Origin: Hyphomonadaceae bacterium
Lineage (GTDB): Bacteria > Pseudomonadota > Alphaproteobacteria > Caulobacterales > Aquidulcibacteraceae
Reading direction: 5' to 3'
Assembly: GCA_022843225.1 (NCBI GenBank)
Contig: JALHOC010000022.1
Span: forward strand, 1 to 35,905
Length of the DNA stretch: 35,905 nt
The notes under the pieces were generated by a model that was not told the DNA's origin, did not search any database, and was given only the letters and a program-made list of their open reading frames with translations. A program made the translations under genes and the position numbers. Within the stretch, counting starts at the first letter, position 1. Each line of letters starts with the position of its first letter. This document shows, in pieces, positions 17,591 to 25,127 of this stretch.

Positions 17591-17896
17591 GGGAGGGTCG
17601 GACCGTGTGGACGCTAGTGCTAGCACGCGCGCTTCGCGACGCCATTCCCTACATTCAAGCTGGTTGTGCATAAGTCGCCTTGCGCACGGAAGTGCGACAC
17701 GAATACACCCGCACAAACACGGAACGTTAGTGCGTCACAAGCGAAGCGCGGCGTTAGCGTGCGCGCCAATGGCGAGGTTTTGTTACGGCGCTGCAATCTT
17801 GATTGTGAATTCGCGCTCTGGGCCTAAGCTCGCGGCGCTACGCGATCTTCAGCTCCTCCTTGGGGCGTGTGGGGCGTAGGGAAGGGGAGAACACAC
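17591..17896. other. Intergenic region, no gene recognised
   Basis: About 306 bases separate the leftward TIR-like gene and the rightward glycine-rich gene. I see no convincing coding frame. TTGATT near 17800 followed after 17 bases by GCCTAA is a weak promoter-like pair for the rightward gene. The region must hold both divergent promoters. Confidence 0.4.
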
Positions 17897-18202
17897 ATGG
17901 ATATGGCGACATTTATGCCGCTGATCGTTCAAGCACTCGGCGGCGCGATTGGCGGCAACGTCCTGGGCGGCATCACCCGCGGCGGCGGTGGTTTGATGGG
18001 ACGCACAATCATCGGCGCATTGGGCGGGCTGGCCGCTGGCTATGCAGGCGGCAACGTCGAGGCAGTCGGCAACATCACCTCGATTTGGTCGGGCCTGATC
18101 GAAGGTGAAAATGGCGCGCACCTGGCGAACCTGATTACAGGCGCTGGCGGCGGCGGCATTCTTGGTCTGATCAGCGGTCTGTTGATCCGCCCGCGCGACT
18201 GA
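17897..18202 (+). CDS. Glycine-rich small membrane protein, function unknown
   Basis: A 101-residue protein that I do not recognise by family name. It is very glycine-rich (runs such as GGAIGGNVLGGITRGGGG and GAGGGGILGLISGLL) with glycine-zipper-like hydrophobic stretches at about 8-25, 37-52 and 78-98, so it is probably membrane-inserted or self-associating. Start ATG 17897 has GGGGAG about eight bases upstream; an ATG two codons later is also possible. It is monocistronic and is followed by a strong stem-loop. Confidence 0.75.
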   Translation: MDMATFMPLIVQALGGAIGGNVLGGITRGGGGLMGRTIIGALGGLAAGYAGGNVEAVGNITSIWSGLIEGENGAHLANLITGAGGGGILGLISGLLIRPRD

Positions 18203-18224
18203 AACCTAAAAGTTTTCGTGGCGA

Positions 18225-18251
18225 GTGAAGCGCGCGTTTTGCGCGCTTCAC
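18225..18251. terminator. Strong bidirectional stem-loop between convergent genes
   Basis: GTGAAGCGCGC (18225-18235) and GCGCGCTTCAC (18241-18251) form a perfect 11-bp stem around a GTTTT loop. It separates the rightward glycine-rich gene and the leftward serine-hydrolase-like gene; the stop codon of the latter (18248-18250) lies inside the stem. There is no long T-run on either strand, so it may be a Rho-assisted or RNA-stabilising end rather than a classical terminator. Confidence 0.5.
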
Positions 18252-19255
18252 AAACCTTGCCACACCAAGCGCAGGAATTCGGCGTCCGACCAGTTCGCGC
18301 GTGCGCCAGGCTCAGCTTGACGCACAATGACCAAACCCATTGATTGCGACAGATAGAGCCGTTGGCCGCCGTCGCCCGCCGCCATCGCCAAATCGACGGG
18401 CGCTGGCGATTGGCCGCGCCACAGATCGCTGTCGAGTTCAGGCGGCTGACGCGATCCGTTCGACGGCGCCGCAAGCCATAGCCCGAAGCCCGCGCGAGAT
18501 TCCGCAAATGAGCCGCGTAGAGCTTCCCGCAAGGTGGAATCATCCGCCAATTGTTGGGCGCGCCACACGCCCTCGCGGCGAAAAAGTTCGCCCGCTTGCG
18601 CCCAGCCGCGCGCGCTGACAGCTGCGCCATCATCGAAGCGCGGCGCGCCGTCGGGCATGCGCGTCCAACCAATCGGCACGCAGCCAATAGGCAGCAAAGT
18701 GCGCTCGGTGAGGTAGCGCGCGGGATCGCTGCCGCGGCCGGCGGCTTCAAGTTTGCGCCGCGCGATTTCCGCAAACAGCACATACGGCGCGGCATCATCG
18801 TGAAACCGCACGCCGGGCGGGTCGGAGGGCTCAAGCGCCAGCGCTGTGGCAAGATCGCGGGGGCCGCGCCGCTCGAAGGCGATGCCGCTCGCGCCGCTCA
18901 GCAAGGATCGGATCGACATCGTGCTTTTGAGCGGATGAAGACCCCAATCGCCCAAGGTCATCGCCACTGGCTCATCTAGGCTCAGCAACCGATCCTCAGC
19001 CAGCGACGCCGCCAGCAAGGGTGCGAACATGCGCGTGCCGGTTCCGATCGGCCACCGCGCTTGCGCCATCGCGACGTGATATTCTTCGCCCATGATGACG
19101 CCGTGGCGGGCGACCAGGAAGGTCGCTCCGCCGCGATCGGCGCTGTAGCGAATGGCGTCGCTGAAACGCGAAAGGGTCTGCGCACGTGCTCGCCCGGCTG
19201 AGGCGGTGACGACGCTGCATGCGGCGGCGGTACTGAGAAAACCCCGGCGATCCAT
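18248..19255 (-). CDS. Beta-lactamase-fold serine hydrolase with degenerate active site
   Basis: A 335-residue exported protein. The N-terminus is a Tat-type signal, MDRRGFLSTAAACSVV, ending near Arg-Ala-Gln 26. The body resembles the beta-lactamase / class C serine hydrolase family (LDEPVAMTLGDWG, SIRSLLSGASGI, YLTERTLLPIG). Where SxxK is expected the sequence reads GTGTRMFAP (Thr72, Arg75), and where Tyr-x-Asn is expected it reads FHDDAAPY. Both catalytic elements seem lost, so it is probably not a conventional hydrolase. ATG 19255 is chosen because the twin-arginine signal begins there; the gene is divergent from a lipocalin gene 65 bases away. Confidence 0.72.
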   Translation of the reverse strand: MDRRGFLSTAAACSVVTASAGRARAQTLSRFSDAIRYSADRGGATFLVARHGVIMGEEYHVAMAQARWPIGTGTRMFAPLLAASLAEDRLLSLDEPVAMTLGDWGLHPLKSTMSIRSLLSGASGIAFERRGPRDLATALALEPSDPPGVRFHDDAAPYVLFAEIARRKLEAAGRGSDPARYLTERTLLPIGCVPIGWTRMPDGAPRFDDGAAVSARGWAQAGELFRREGVWRAQQLADDSTLREALRGSFAESRAGFGLWLAAPSNGSRQPPELDSDLWRGQSPAPVDLAMAAGDGGQRLYLSQSMGLVIVRQAEPGARANWSDAEFLRLVWQGL

Positions 19256-19320
19256 CGACTTTATCCCCGCGCCATTGTCGCCAACTTGATCCGATGCGAC
19301 AAGGAGGGCGTAGCAGCCAC

Positions 19321-19851
19321 ATGCGTCATTATCTGTTTCTCGCCGCCCTTGTGTTAACCGCCGCCTGCGCCAGCCAGCCGGCGAACCGGGTCGCGTCGAC
19401 GCCGCTCCCGGTCGCGGCGATCGAAACGCAGCCCTATCTCGGCCTATGGCACGAAGCGGCGCGCCTGCCGAATGGCTTTCAGCGCGACTGCGCACATTCG
19501 ACCGCCGAATACGCCCTGCGCCAGGACGGCATGCTCTCGGTGCATAATGTTTGTTACCGCGCCGACGGCCGCACGCGCGACGTGATGGGGCGCGCTCGCC
19601 GCGTCGACGCCGAGGAGGGGCGGCTGAAGGTCAGCTTCTTCGGGCCGTTCTGGGCCGATTATTGGGTGCTTGAACGCGCGCCTGATTATTCCTGGTCGAT
19701 CGTCGGCGAGCCGAGCGGGCGGTATTTGTGGGTGTTAACGCGGGCCGAGCACATCACGCCGGAAGACCGCGCGGCGTTTGAGGCGCGTTTGCGCGCGCTG
19801 GGGTACGATACTTCCCCATTGGTCTGGAGTGCGCGGTCGTCCCGAGCATGA
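19321..19851 (+). CDS. Bacterial lipocalin lipoprotein (Blc-like)
   Basis: A 176-residue outer-membrane lipocalin. The signal MRHYLFLAAL then LTAAC gives a lipobox with Cys at about 18. The first lipocalin signature is YLGLWHEAARLPNGFQRDC (about 41-59), matching the GxW-containing Blc pattern. Later strands are SFFGPFWADYWVL and YLWVLTR, with the conserved Arg at the end. Blc-type proteins bind lysophospholipids or fatty acids in the envelope. The start is ATG 19321; AAGGAGG lies about 14 bases upstream, a long spacing, and the alternative ATG 19294 would place that site inside the gene. Confidence 0.9.
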   Translation: MRHYLFLAALVLTAACASQPANRVASTPLPVAAIETQPYLGLWHEAARLPNGFQRDCAHSTAEYALRQDGMLSVHNVCYRADGRTRDVMGRARRVDAEEGRLKVSFFGPFWADYWVLERAPDYSWSIVGEPSGRYLWVLTRAEHITPEDRAAFEARLRALGYDTSPLVWSARSSRA

Positions 19852-19884
19852 CCATGTGGACAAACAGCGCCTGTGCGCACGATG

Positions 19885-21066
19885 CTACCTGCTTAACTCC
19901 CGCATCGCGCCGTCCAAGCCCTGGATCGTCAACGGGAACATGCGGTCTTGGCCGATGATTTCGCGCACGAGTTGGATGCTGGGCGTGTGATCCCAATGCG
20001 CGCGCGGCGTCGGATTGAGCCACACCAGGCGCTCATAGATTTGCGCCACGCGTTGCAGCCAGACCGCGCCGGGCTCTTCATTCCAGTGTTCGACTGAGCC
20101 GCCGGGGTACGTGACTTCATACGGGCTCATGGTGGCGTCGCCAACGAACACGATGCGATAATCGTGCGGGAAACGATGCAGCACGTCCCAAGTCAGCGTC
20201 TTTTCGTCATGGCGGCGGCGATTGTCCTTCCACACGCTCTCATAGAGGCAATTGTGGAAGTAGAAGAATTCCATGTGTTTGAATTCGGTGCGCGCGGCGG
20301 AGAATAATTCCTCGCAGAGCTTGATGTGTGAATCCATCGAGCCGCCGATATCGAAGAAGAGCAGCACCTTCACCGCATTGCGGCGCTCAGGGCGCAACAC
20401 GATATCAAGGTAACCCTCGCGCGCGCTCTTCTTGATCGTCCCGTCGAGATCGAGTTCATCGGGCGAGCCTGTGCGCGCGAACTTGCGCAGGCGGCGCAAC
20501 GCCACCTTGATATTGCGTACGCCCAGCTCGACGCCGTCGTCGAGATTCTTGTACTCGCGCTTGTCCCACACTTTGACGGCGCGACCCTGGCCTTTCTTGT
20601 CGCCGCCGCCAATGCGCACGCCTTCGGGGTTATAGCCGCCGTTGCCGTACGGGCTCGTGCCGCCGGTGCCGATCCATTTATTGCCGCCCTCGTGGCGTTC
20701 TTTCTGTTCTTCGAGCCGCTGCTTCAGCGTCTCCATCAATTTGTCCCAACCGCCGAGCGCCTCGATCTGGGCTTTCTCTTCGTCGGTGAGGAACTTCTCG
20801 GTGAGCAGTTTCAGCCATTCGGCCGGGATTTCGGCGTTAACGGCGTCGACAGTGTTTTCAAGCCCTTTGAAGACATGGCCGAACACGCGGTCGAATTTAT
20901 CGAGGTGACGCTCATCCTTCACCAGAGCCGCGCGCGAGAGGTAGTAGAAATCCTCCACATTGGGCGCGATGGCGTCTTTCTCCAGCGCCTCCACCAGCAC
21001 AAGGTATTCCTTGAGGCTGACGGGCACGCTCGCGGCGCGCAATTCGGTGAAGAAGCGTTGGAACAC
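19885..21066 (-). CDS. VWA-domain protein, CoxE/YeaD-like partner of MoxR ATPase
   Basis: A 393-residue cytoplasmic protein of the VWA_CoxE family. The N-terminal region (FFTELRAASVPVSLKEYL) is typical of CoxE-like proteins. A glycine-rich, charged linker (about 126-162) leads to a VWA domain whose MIDAS motif is FFDIGGSMD (Asp239-x-Gly-x-Ser243). These proteins work with MoxR AAA+ ATPases as chaperone or metal-insertion machines. Such an ATPase lies two genes upstream on the same strand (21850-22704). The start is GTG 21066; no ribosome site is visible. The client protein is unknown. Confidence 0.9.
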   Translation of the reverse strand: MFQRFFTELRAASVPVSLKEYLVLVEALEKDAIAPNVEDFYYLSRAALVKDERHLDKFDRVFGHVFKGLENTVDAVNAEIPAEWLKLLTEKFLTDEEKAQIEALGGWDKLMETLKQRLEEQKERHEGGNKWIGTGGTSPYGNGGYNPEGVRIGGGDKKGQGRAVKVWDKREYKNLDDGVELGVRNIKVALRRLRKFARTGSPDELDLDGTIKKSAREGYLDIVLRPERRNAVKVLLFFDIGGSMDSHIKLCEELFSAARTEFKHMEFFYFHNCLYESVWKDNRRRHDEKTLTWDVLHRFPHDYRIVFVGDATMSPYEVTYPGGSVEHWNEEPGAVWLQRVAQIYERLVWLNPTPRAHWDHTPSIQLVREIIGQDRMFPLTIQGLDGAMRELSR

Positions 21067-21115
21067 GGGGCGATGATATGGGCGGTGTGCGCCGAGCGCT
21101 AGCTTTTCCGCAACG

Positions 21116-21763
21116 TCACGGGATCGGGTTGGCCATCACGTCCGCCAAGGCGGTGCGCCACATCAGGCTTGAGGTCAGTTCGCCCTGGCGCGCTGCCTCG
21201 TCGTCGGGCGCGAGCAGGGTGTAGCGCATCTTGATCGTCCAGCCGCTGATTATGGCCACAGCAGCGCGGGAATACATGCGTGCGCCGTCCTCGCGCCGCG
21301 CCACGATAAACTCGACGGTGCGGAACGGCGGCGCGGCGCCATTGACGGCTAGAGTTGGCGTATAGGGTTGTGCGTTGGGATAGCGCGTGCGCAGCGCTTG
21401 TTCGGCGCCGGCGATTTGCTCGTCCAGCGTCGTGGTGCGAGGATAGCGGGTCGCGTAGAGGGCGACGCTCTCGCGCCCATCATTGGCGTCGCACGCCACA
21501 TCCTCGCCGCGCGGCAGCCCGCGAAACAGTACGATGCGACCGCCTGCGCCGTCGCGTGCGAAATGGCACACCAAGCCGCTGCGGATGTGGCGCACGCTGA
21601 CCTGGCCGTTGTGGACGATGTCGAAGATGCCCTCAGCATCGGCCGTTTCGATCATGCCAATGGCGATCGAACCCGGCGCGGCAGTGGGCTCTTCCTCTTG
21701 CGCACCGGCTGGCGCCGCCATCGCCAAGAAAAGCGCAAGCGCCCCCGCGACCCGCCTCAGCAT
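21116..21763 (-). CDS. Secreted protein of unknown function
   Basis: A 215-residue protein with a clear Sec signal peptide, MLRRVAGALALFLAMAAPAGA, cleaved before Gln. I do not recognise the mature domain. It has two cysteines (in GLVCHF and DVACDA) that could form a disulfide, and a predicted beta-rich C-terminal half. GGAGG sits four bases before ATG 21763, so I prefer that start over ATG 21781. It lies between the MoxR and VWA genes on the same strand, with gaps of 86 and 49 bases, suggesting a shared transcript. Confidence 0.75.
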   Translation of the reverse strand: MLRRVAGALALFLAMAAPAGAQEEEPTAAPGSIAIGMIETADAEGIFDIVHNGQVSVRHIRSGLVCHFARDGAGGRIVLFRGLPRGEDVACDANDGRESVALYATRYPRTTTLDEQIAGAEQALRTRYPNAQPYTPTLAVNGAAPPFRTVEFIVARREDGARMYSRAAVAIISGWTIKMRYTLLAPDDEAARQGELTSSLMWRTALADVMANPIP

Positions 21764-21849
21764 GCGTCCTCCAACCACCATGACCGGGAGTTTAAGCGGG
21801 CGACCGGGGGCTGTCGATGGTGGGATTCAGCTGTCTGCAGTTGTGCTGA

Positions 21850-22704
21850 TCATTGTCCCCCTCGGCTCTCCCGCCGCGCGAGGAACGCCAGGCGCTCGAA
21901 CAGCATCACGTCGGCCTCATTCTTCAACAGCGCGCCGTGCATGGGCGGGATGAGCTTCGAGGGATCGCGCTGCTTCAGCGTTTCCGGATCGATGTCATCG
22001 GTGAGCAAGAGCTTCAACCAATCCAGCAACTCGCTCGTGCTCGGCTTCTTCTTCAAACCCGGCACCTGGCGCATGTCGTAGAAAATCCGCAACGCTTCGT
22101 TGACCAAGCGCTGCTTCACATCCGGGAAGTGGCTATCGACGATCGCGCGCATCGTCGCTTCGTCGGGGAAGCGGATATAATGAAAGAAGCAGCGGCGCAG
22201 GAAAGCGTCGGGCAATTCCTTTTCATTGTTGGAGGTGATCATCACGATTGGGCGCACTTTCGCCTTCACGGTGCGATTGAGCTCATAGACATAGAATTCC
22301 ATCCGATCGAGCTCCTGCAGGAGGTCGTTTGGGAACTCGATGTCGGCTTTATCGACTTCGTCGATCAGCAAGACAGGGCGCTGAGGGCTTTCGAAGGCTT
22401 CCCACAATTTGCCGCGTTTGATGTAATTGGCGATGTCGCTGGCCCGGTCGTCGCCCAATTGGCTGTCGCGCAGGCGCATCACGGCATCGTATTCGTATAG
22501 GCCCTGCACCGCCTTGGTGGTCGACTTGATGTGCCACTCGATCAACGGTGCGCCGAGGGACTTGGCGACCTCGATCGCGAGCATGGTCTTGCCAGTGCCG
22601 GGCTCGCCCTTGACCAGCAGCGGGCGCTCGAGCGTGATCGCGGCGTTGACGGCGACTTTCAGATCTTCCGTAGCGACATAGTCTTTCGTGCCCTCGAACC
22701 GCAT
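21850..22704 (-). CDS. MoxR-family AAA+ ATPase
   Basis: A 284-residue MoxR AAA+ ATPase. Walker A is GEPGTGKT (33-40), Walker B is VLLIDEVDKAD (111-121), and sensor-1 lies in IVMITSNNEKELPDAF with the following arginine-finger region LRRCFFHYI. Such ATPases act with VWA proteins in assembling or activating protein complexes. A VWA partner follows at 19885-21066. Start ATG 22704 has GGAG five bases upstream. The gene is divergent from flbT with 122 bases between them. Confidence 0.93.
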   Translation of the reverse strand: MRFEGTKDYVATEDLKVAVNAAITLERPLLVKGEPGTGKTMLAIEVAKSLGAPLIEWHIKSTTKAVQGLYEYDAVMRLRDSQLGDDRASDIANYIKRGKLWEAFESPQRPVLLIDEVDKADIEFPNDLLQELDRMEFYVYELNRTVKAKVRPIVMITSNNEKELPDAFLRRCFFHYIRFPDEATMRAIVDSHFPDVKQRLVNEALRIFYDMRQVPGLKKKPSTSELLDWLKLLLTDDIDPETLKQRDPSKLIPPMHGALLKNEADVMLFERLAFLARRESRGGQ

Positions 22705-22765
22705 TTCCGCTCCTGCCTGTTTCGACAAAGCAATAAGGCGGCTTCGCCAGCGCGCGCAACCACTC

Positions 22766-22791
22766 GTTAACCGCAAACAGAGAAGGTTAAC
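22766..22791. promoter_or_regulatory. Paired GTTAAC palindromes upstream of flbT
   Basis: Two GTTAAC hexamers (22766-22771 and 22786-22791) lie exactly 20 bp apart between moxR and flbT, 36 bases before the flbT start. TTAAC is the half-site of the CtrA consensus, but the canonical spacing is TTAA-N7-TTAA (11 bp), not 20, so these are not a standard CtrA box. Two helical turns of spacing could still allow two dimers to bind on one face. Confidence 0.35.
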
Positions 22792-22826
22792 GACGTTGGA
22801 CTCCCAGAATCGGGAGGAGAGGGCTC

Positions 22827-23258
22827 ATGCCGCTGAAACTGTCCCTGCGCCCGGGCGAAAGATTTGTCGTCAATGGCGCGGTCGTCCAGAACGGAGATCG
22901 TCGCGCCGCTTTGGTTCTGCAGAACAAGGCCTCGGTGCTGCGCGAAAAAGACATCATGCAGCAGGACGAGGCGGACACGCCGGCCAAGCGCATCTATTTC
23001 CCGATCATGCTCATGTACCTCGACGATTCCGGGCGCGACAAAGCCTATACCGAGTTCGCCCAGCGGCTGAACGAGTTCATGGGCGTTGTGCGCGACCCCG
23101 TCGTGTTGGCCGAATGCATCGGCGTTTCCAAAGAAGTAATGGCCGGCGAATACTACAGAGCGCTGATGCGCTGTCGGAAGCTCATGTCTTACGAAGCCGA
23201 GCGCTTGGGGTTAAGGAATGTCGATCAAAGCCTACCAGCGCGTGGCCACGCAGGCTGA
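22827..23258 (+). CDS. flbT: Flagellar biosynthesis repressor FlbT
   Basis: A 143-residue FlbT, an alphaproteobacterial RNA-binding regulator that acts on the 5' leader of flagellin mRNA and promotes its decay when the hook is incomplete (known from Caulobacter). The N-terminus MPLKLSLRPGERFVVNGAVV and RRAALVLQNKASVLREKDIM are typical of the family. CGGGAGGAGAG precedes ATG 22827. Its 3' end overlaps flaF by 41 bases. The flagellin gene follows flaF, so FlbT and its RNA target lie together. The leader hairpins are at 23637-23697. Confidence 0.95.
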   Translation: MPLKLSLRPGERFVVNGAVVQNGDRRAALVLQNKASVLREKDIMQQDEADTPAKRIYFPIMLMYLDDSGRDKAYTEFAQRLNEFMGVVRDPVVLAECIGVSKEVMAGEYYRALMRCRKLMSYEAERLGLRNVDQSLPARGHAG

Positions 23259-23565
23259 GACGCCCCGGGATCTCGAATATCGGGCTTTTGGCCAAGTGAC
23301 CGCAGGCCTCGTGCGCCTCAAGGAGGAGAATGTGGGCCTAAGCGGCGTCGCGGAAGCGCTCGACGCCAATCGCCGGCTCTGGAATTTGTTGAGCGCCGAT
23401 TGCTCGCTGCCAGAAAACCAATTGCCGCTGCAATTGCGCGCGCAGATTATTTCGCTCGCGTTGTGGGTCGCGCGCTACTCAAGCGAGGTCCTGCGCAACG
23501 GCGCCGACATCGAGCCGCTCGTCGAAGTCAACAAGTCGATGATGGAAGGCCTCGCGGCCCGTTAG
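23218..23565 (+). CDS. flaF: Flagellar biosynthesis regulator FlaF
   Basis: A 115-residue FlaF, a small helical regulator required for flagellin synthesis and secretion and which acts with FlbT in Caulobacterales and Rhizobiales. Family features seen are AYQRVA near the N-terminus, ETPRDLEYRAFGQVT, and NRRLWNLLSADCSLPENQLP (about 53-72). It starts inside the 3' end of flbT (41-base overlap) with GTTAAGGA upstream, implying translational coupling. It ends 161 bases before the flagellin start. Confidence 0.95.
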   Translation: MSIKAYQRVATQAETPRDLEYRAFGQVTAGLVRLKEENVGLSGVAEALDANRRLWNLLSADCSLPENQLPLQLRAQIISLALWVARYSSEVLRNGADIEPLVEVNKSMMEGLAAR

Positions 23566-23636
23566 GTTCGGCATCGCAATCAACGCCAGATTAACCTATT
23601 TCGCTTACGAACAGGTTCAGGAGCGGGGAACTGCGT

Positions 23637-23697
23637 AAAACGCGGTCAATCGCGCCGTTTCGAATAGGGCAAACGCCCAACCGGCCAAAACGACCGG
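23637..23697 (+). promoter_or_regulatory. Three consecutive hairpins in the flagellin leader
   Basis: Upstream of the flagellin ATG lie three short stem-loops: AAACGCG...CGCG-C-CGTTT (23638-23660), GGGC-AAAC-GCCC (23667-23678) and CCGG...CCGG (23681-23697). The ribosome site AAGGGG follows at about 23713. FlbT, encoded two genes upstream, is known to act on flagellin 5' leaders, so these are candidate FlbT-responsive structures. Stems two and three are only 4 bp long. Confidence 0.45.
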
Positions 23698-23726
23698 GAA
23701 CAAGATGTCCAGAAGGGGCTTCGTGA

Positions 23727-24917
23727 ATGACCAGCGTTAATACAAATTACAGCGCCCTCGTTGCGCTGCAAAACCTCACCAAAACCAACACGGAACTGAG
23801 CCAAGTTCAGAACCGCATCAACACCGGCCTCAAGGTCTCGTCGGCCCGCGACAACGGCGCGGTGTTCGCCATGGCCGAAGGCCAACGCACCCGCGTGTCC
23901 GCGCTCGGCGCCGTTCGTGACGGCATCGATCGCGCCAACTCGGTGATCGACGTCGGTCTCTCTTCGGGTGAAGCCATCGGCGACATCCTGAAGCAGATGA
24001 AGGAAAAGGCCGTCGCCGCGCAAGCCAGCGATTTGTCGACCGACCAGCGCGCCGCGCTGCAGGCCGACTTCACGGCCCTGCGTACGTCGATCAACCAAAT
24101 CGCCAACTCGGCCACCTTCAACGGCATCAATCTGGTGGCGTCGGGCGGTTCGAACCTGTCAGTGATCACATCGGACCTGCAAAACTCGACGCAGGGTCGC
24201 CAAGTTCAATCGACGACGATTGCCGGCACGGCGCCTGGCCTGTCCGCTTATGTGGTTGGCAATGGCTCTGTCACGGCTTCTGACGATTCCACGTTCAACC
24301 TGAACGGCGTGGCGATCGGCACCGTCGACGTCACGTCAACGATGACTGTCGCGCAGTATCTGTCAGCAGTCTCGAGCGCCACTGGCGGTCGCGTCAGCGC
24401 CAGCTACAACCAAAGCACCGGCCAGTTCACGTATGTGGCGCCGGAAGCTGTCTCTGGCACCAACGAACTGAGCATCACCACGGCCGGCACGGCCCGTTCT
24501 TGGCTCGGCCAAGGCGTGGCGGCTGGTGCGGTCAGCTCGGCGCCGCTCACGGCCACGGTCAACGACCTCGACTTCACCGTCGATGGCTCGGGCGCTTTGT
24601 CGTCAGTGACTTCGTCGCTCGACCTCAACAACAGCACCAATGCCGGCACGGCATCGGCCGCGATCACGACCGCGATCGACACGCTGAACCGCCAATTGGC
24701 GACGCTCGGCTCGCAAGCCAAGGCGCTAGACACCCAAAAGACCTTCCTCGGCAAGCTGTCCGATGCGGTCGAAAAGGGTATCGGCTCCCTGGTCGACGCC
24801 GACCTCGCCAAGGAATCGGCGCGTCTGCAATCGCTGCAAGTCAAGCAACAGCTTGGCGCGCAAGCTCTGTCGATCGCCAACTCGGCGCCGCAGATCGTGC
24901 TCTCGTTCTTCCGCTAA
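23727..24917 (+). CDS. Flagellin
   Basis: A 396-residue flagellin, the filament subunit exported by the flagellar type III system. Conserved D0/D1 N-terminal helices (NTNYSALVALQNLTKTNTEL, INTGLKVSSARDNGA) and the matching C-terminus (KESARLQSLQVKQQL, ending in VLSFFR) are intact. The middle (about 140-300) is a Ser/Thr/Gly/Ala-rich variable domain, making it longer than typical Caulobacter flagellins (about 270). There are no cysteines. AAGGGG lies about nine bases before ATG 23727. It follows flaF by 161 bases and is closed by an intrinsic terminator. No convincing sigma-54 box was found. Confidence 0.96.
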   Translation: MTSVNTNYSALVALQNLTKTNTELSQVQNRINTGLKVSSARDNGAVFAMAEGQRTRVSALGAVRDGIDRANSVIDVGLSSGEAIGDILKQMKEKAVAAQASDLSTDQRAALQADFTALRTSINQIANSATFNGINLVASGGSNLSVITSDLQNSTQGRQVQSTTIAGTAPGLSAYVVGNGSVTASDDSTFNLNGVAIGTVDVTSTMTVAQYLSAVSSATGGRVSASYNQSTGQFTYVAPEAVSGTNELSITTAGTARSWLGQGVAAGAVSSAPLTATVNDLDFTVDGSGALSSVTSSLDLNNSTNAGTASAAITTAIDTLNRQLATLGSQAKALDTQKTFLGKLSDAVEKGIGSLVDADLAKESARLQSLQVKQQLGAQALSIANSAPQIVLSFFR

Positions 24918-24936
24918 ACGCGAAGATAACGAACAG

Positions 24937-24970
24937 GCGGCGGGAGACTTCGGCCTCCCGCCGTTTTCGT
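24937..24970 (+). terminator. Intrinsic terminator after flagellin
   Basis: CGGCGGGAG (24937-24945) pairs with CTCCCGCCG (24954-24962), nine bp, around a loop containing C-TTCG-G, a stable tetraloop. It is followed by TTTTCGTT. It lies 20 bases after the flagellin stop and is the clearest rho-independent terminator in the window. Confidence 0.85.
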
Positions 24971-25023
24971 TGCCGCTTGTCGGCGGTTAACGAGGTGTGA
25001 ATTTATTCGTTTCGGACTCGTTA

Positions 25024-25044
25024 GTGTTAATGTTTCGTTAACAC
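25024..25044. promoter_or_regulatory. CtrA box: TTAA-N7-TTAA inside a perfect inverted repeat
   Basis: GTGTTAA-TGTTTCG-TTAACAC is a perfect inverted repeat with seven-base arms. Its core, TTAA (25027-25030), seven bases, TTAA (25038-25041) followed by C, matches the canonical CtrA binding consensus exactly. It lies about 84 bases upstream of the flagellin-like gene in an AT-rich stretch. CtrA is the cell-cycle master regulator that drives flagellar genes in Caulobacterales. Confidence 0.7.
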
Positions 25045-25127
25045 ATTTGCTGTTGGTTCCCGCGTGCGGCGAAGCGCGCCGCGCGTTCTCACCTGCGTGG
25101 GGCGCGCGATCCGAAGGAGCGGGCAGC

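Noticed and set aside
22736-22750. GGCGGCTTCGCC hairpin upstream of flbT, similar to CCGGCTTCGCCGG at 27149-27161
   Set aside because: Two short GC palindromes in a GC-rich genome are not enough to call a dispersed repeat family.
23620-23634. A GG...GC sigma-54-like pair upstream of flagellin
   Set aside because: The spacing is 11 bases instead of 10 and the flanking bases do not fit TGGCAC/TTGC. Sigma-54 promoters rarely tolerate a spacing change.
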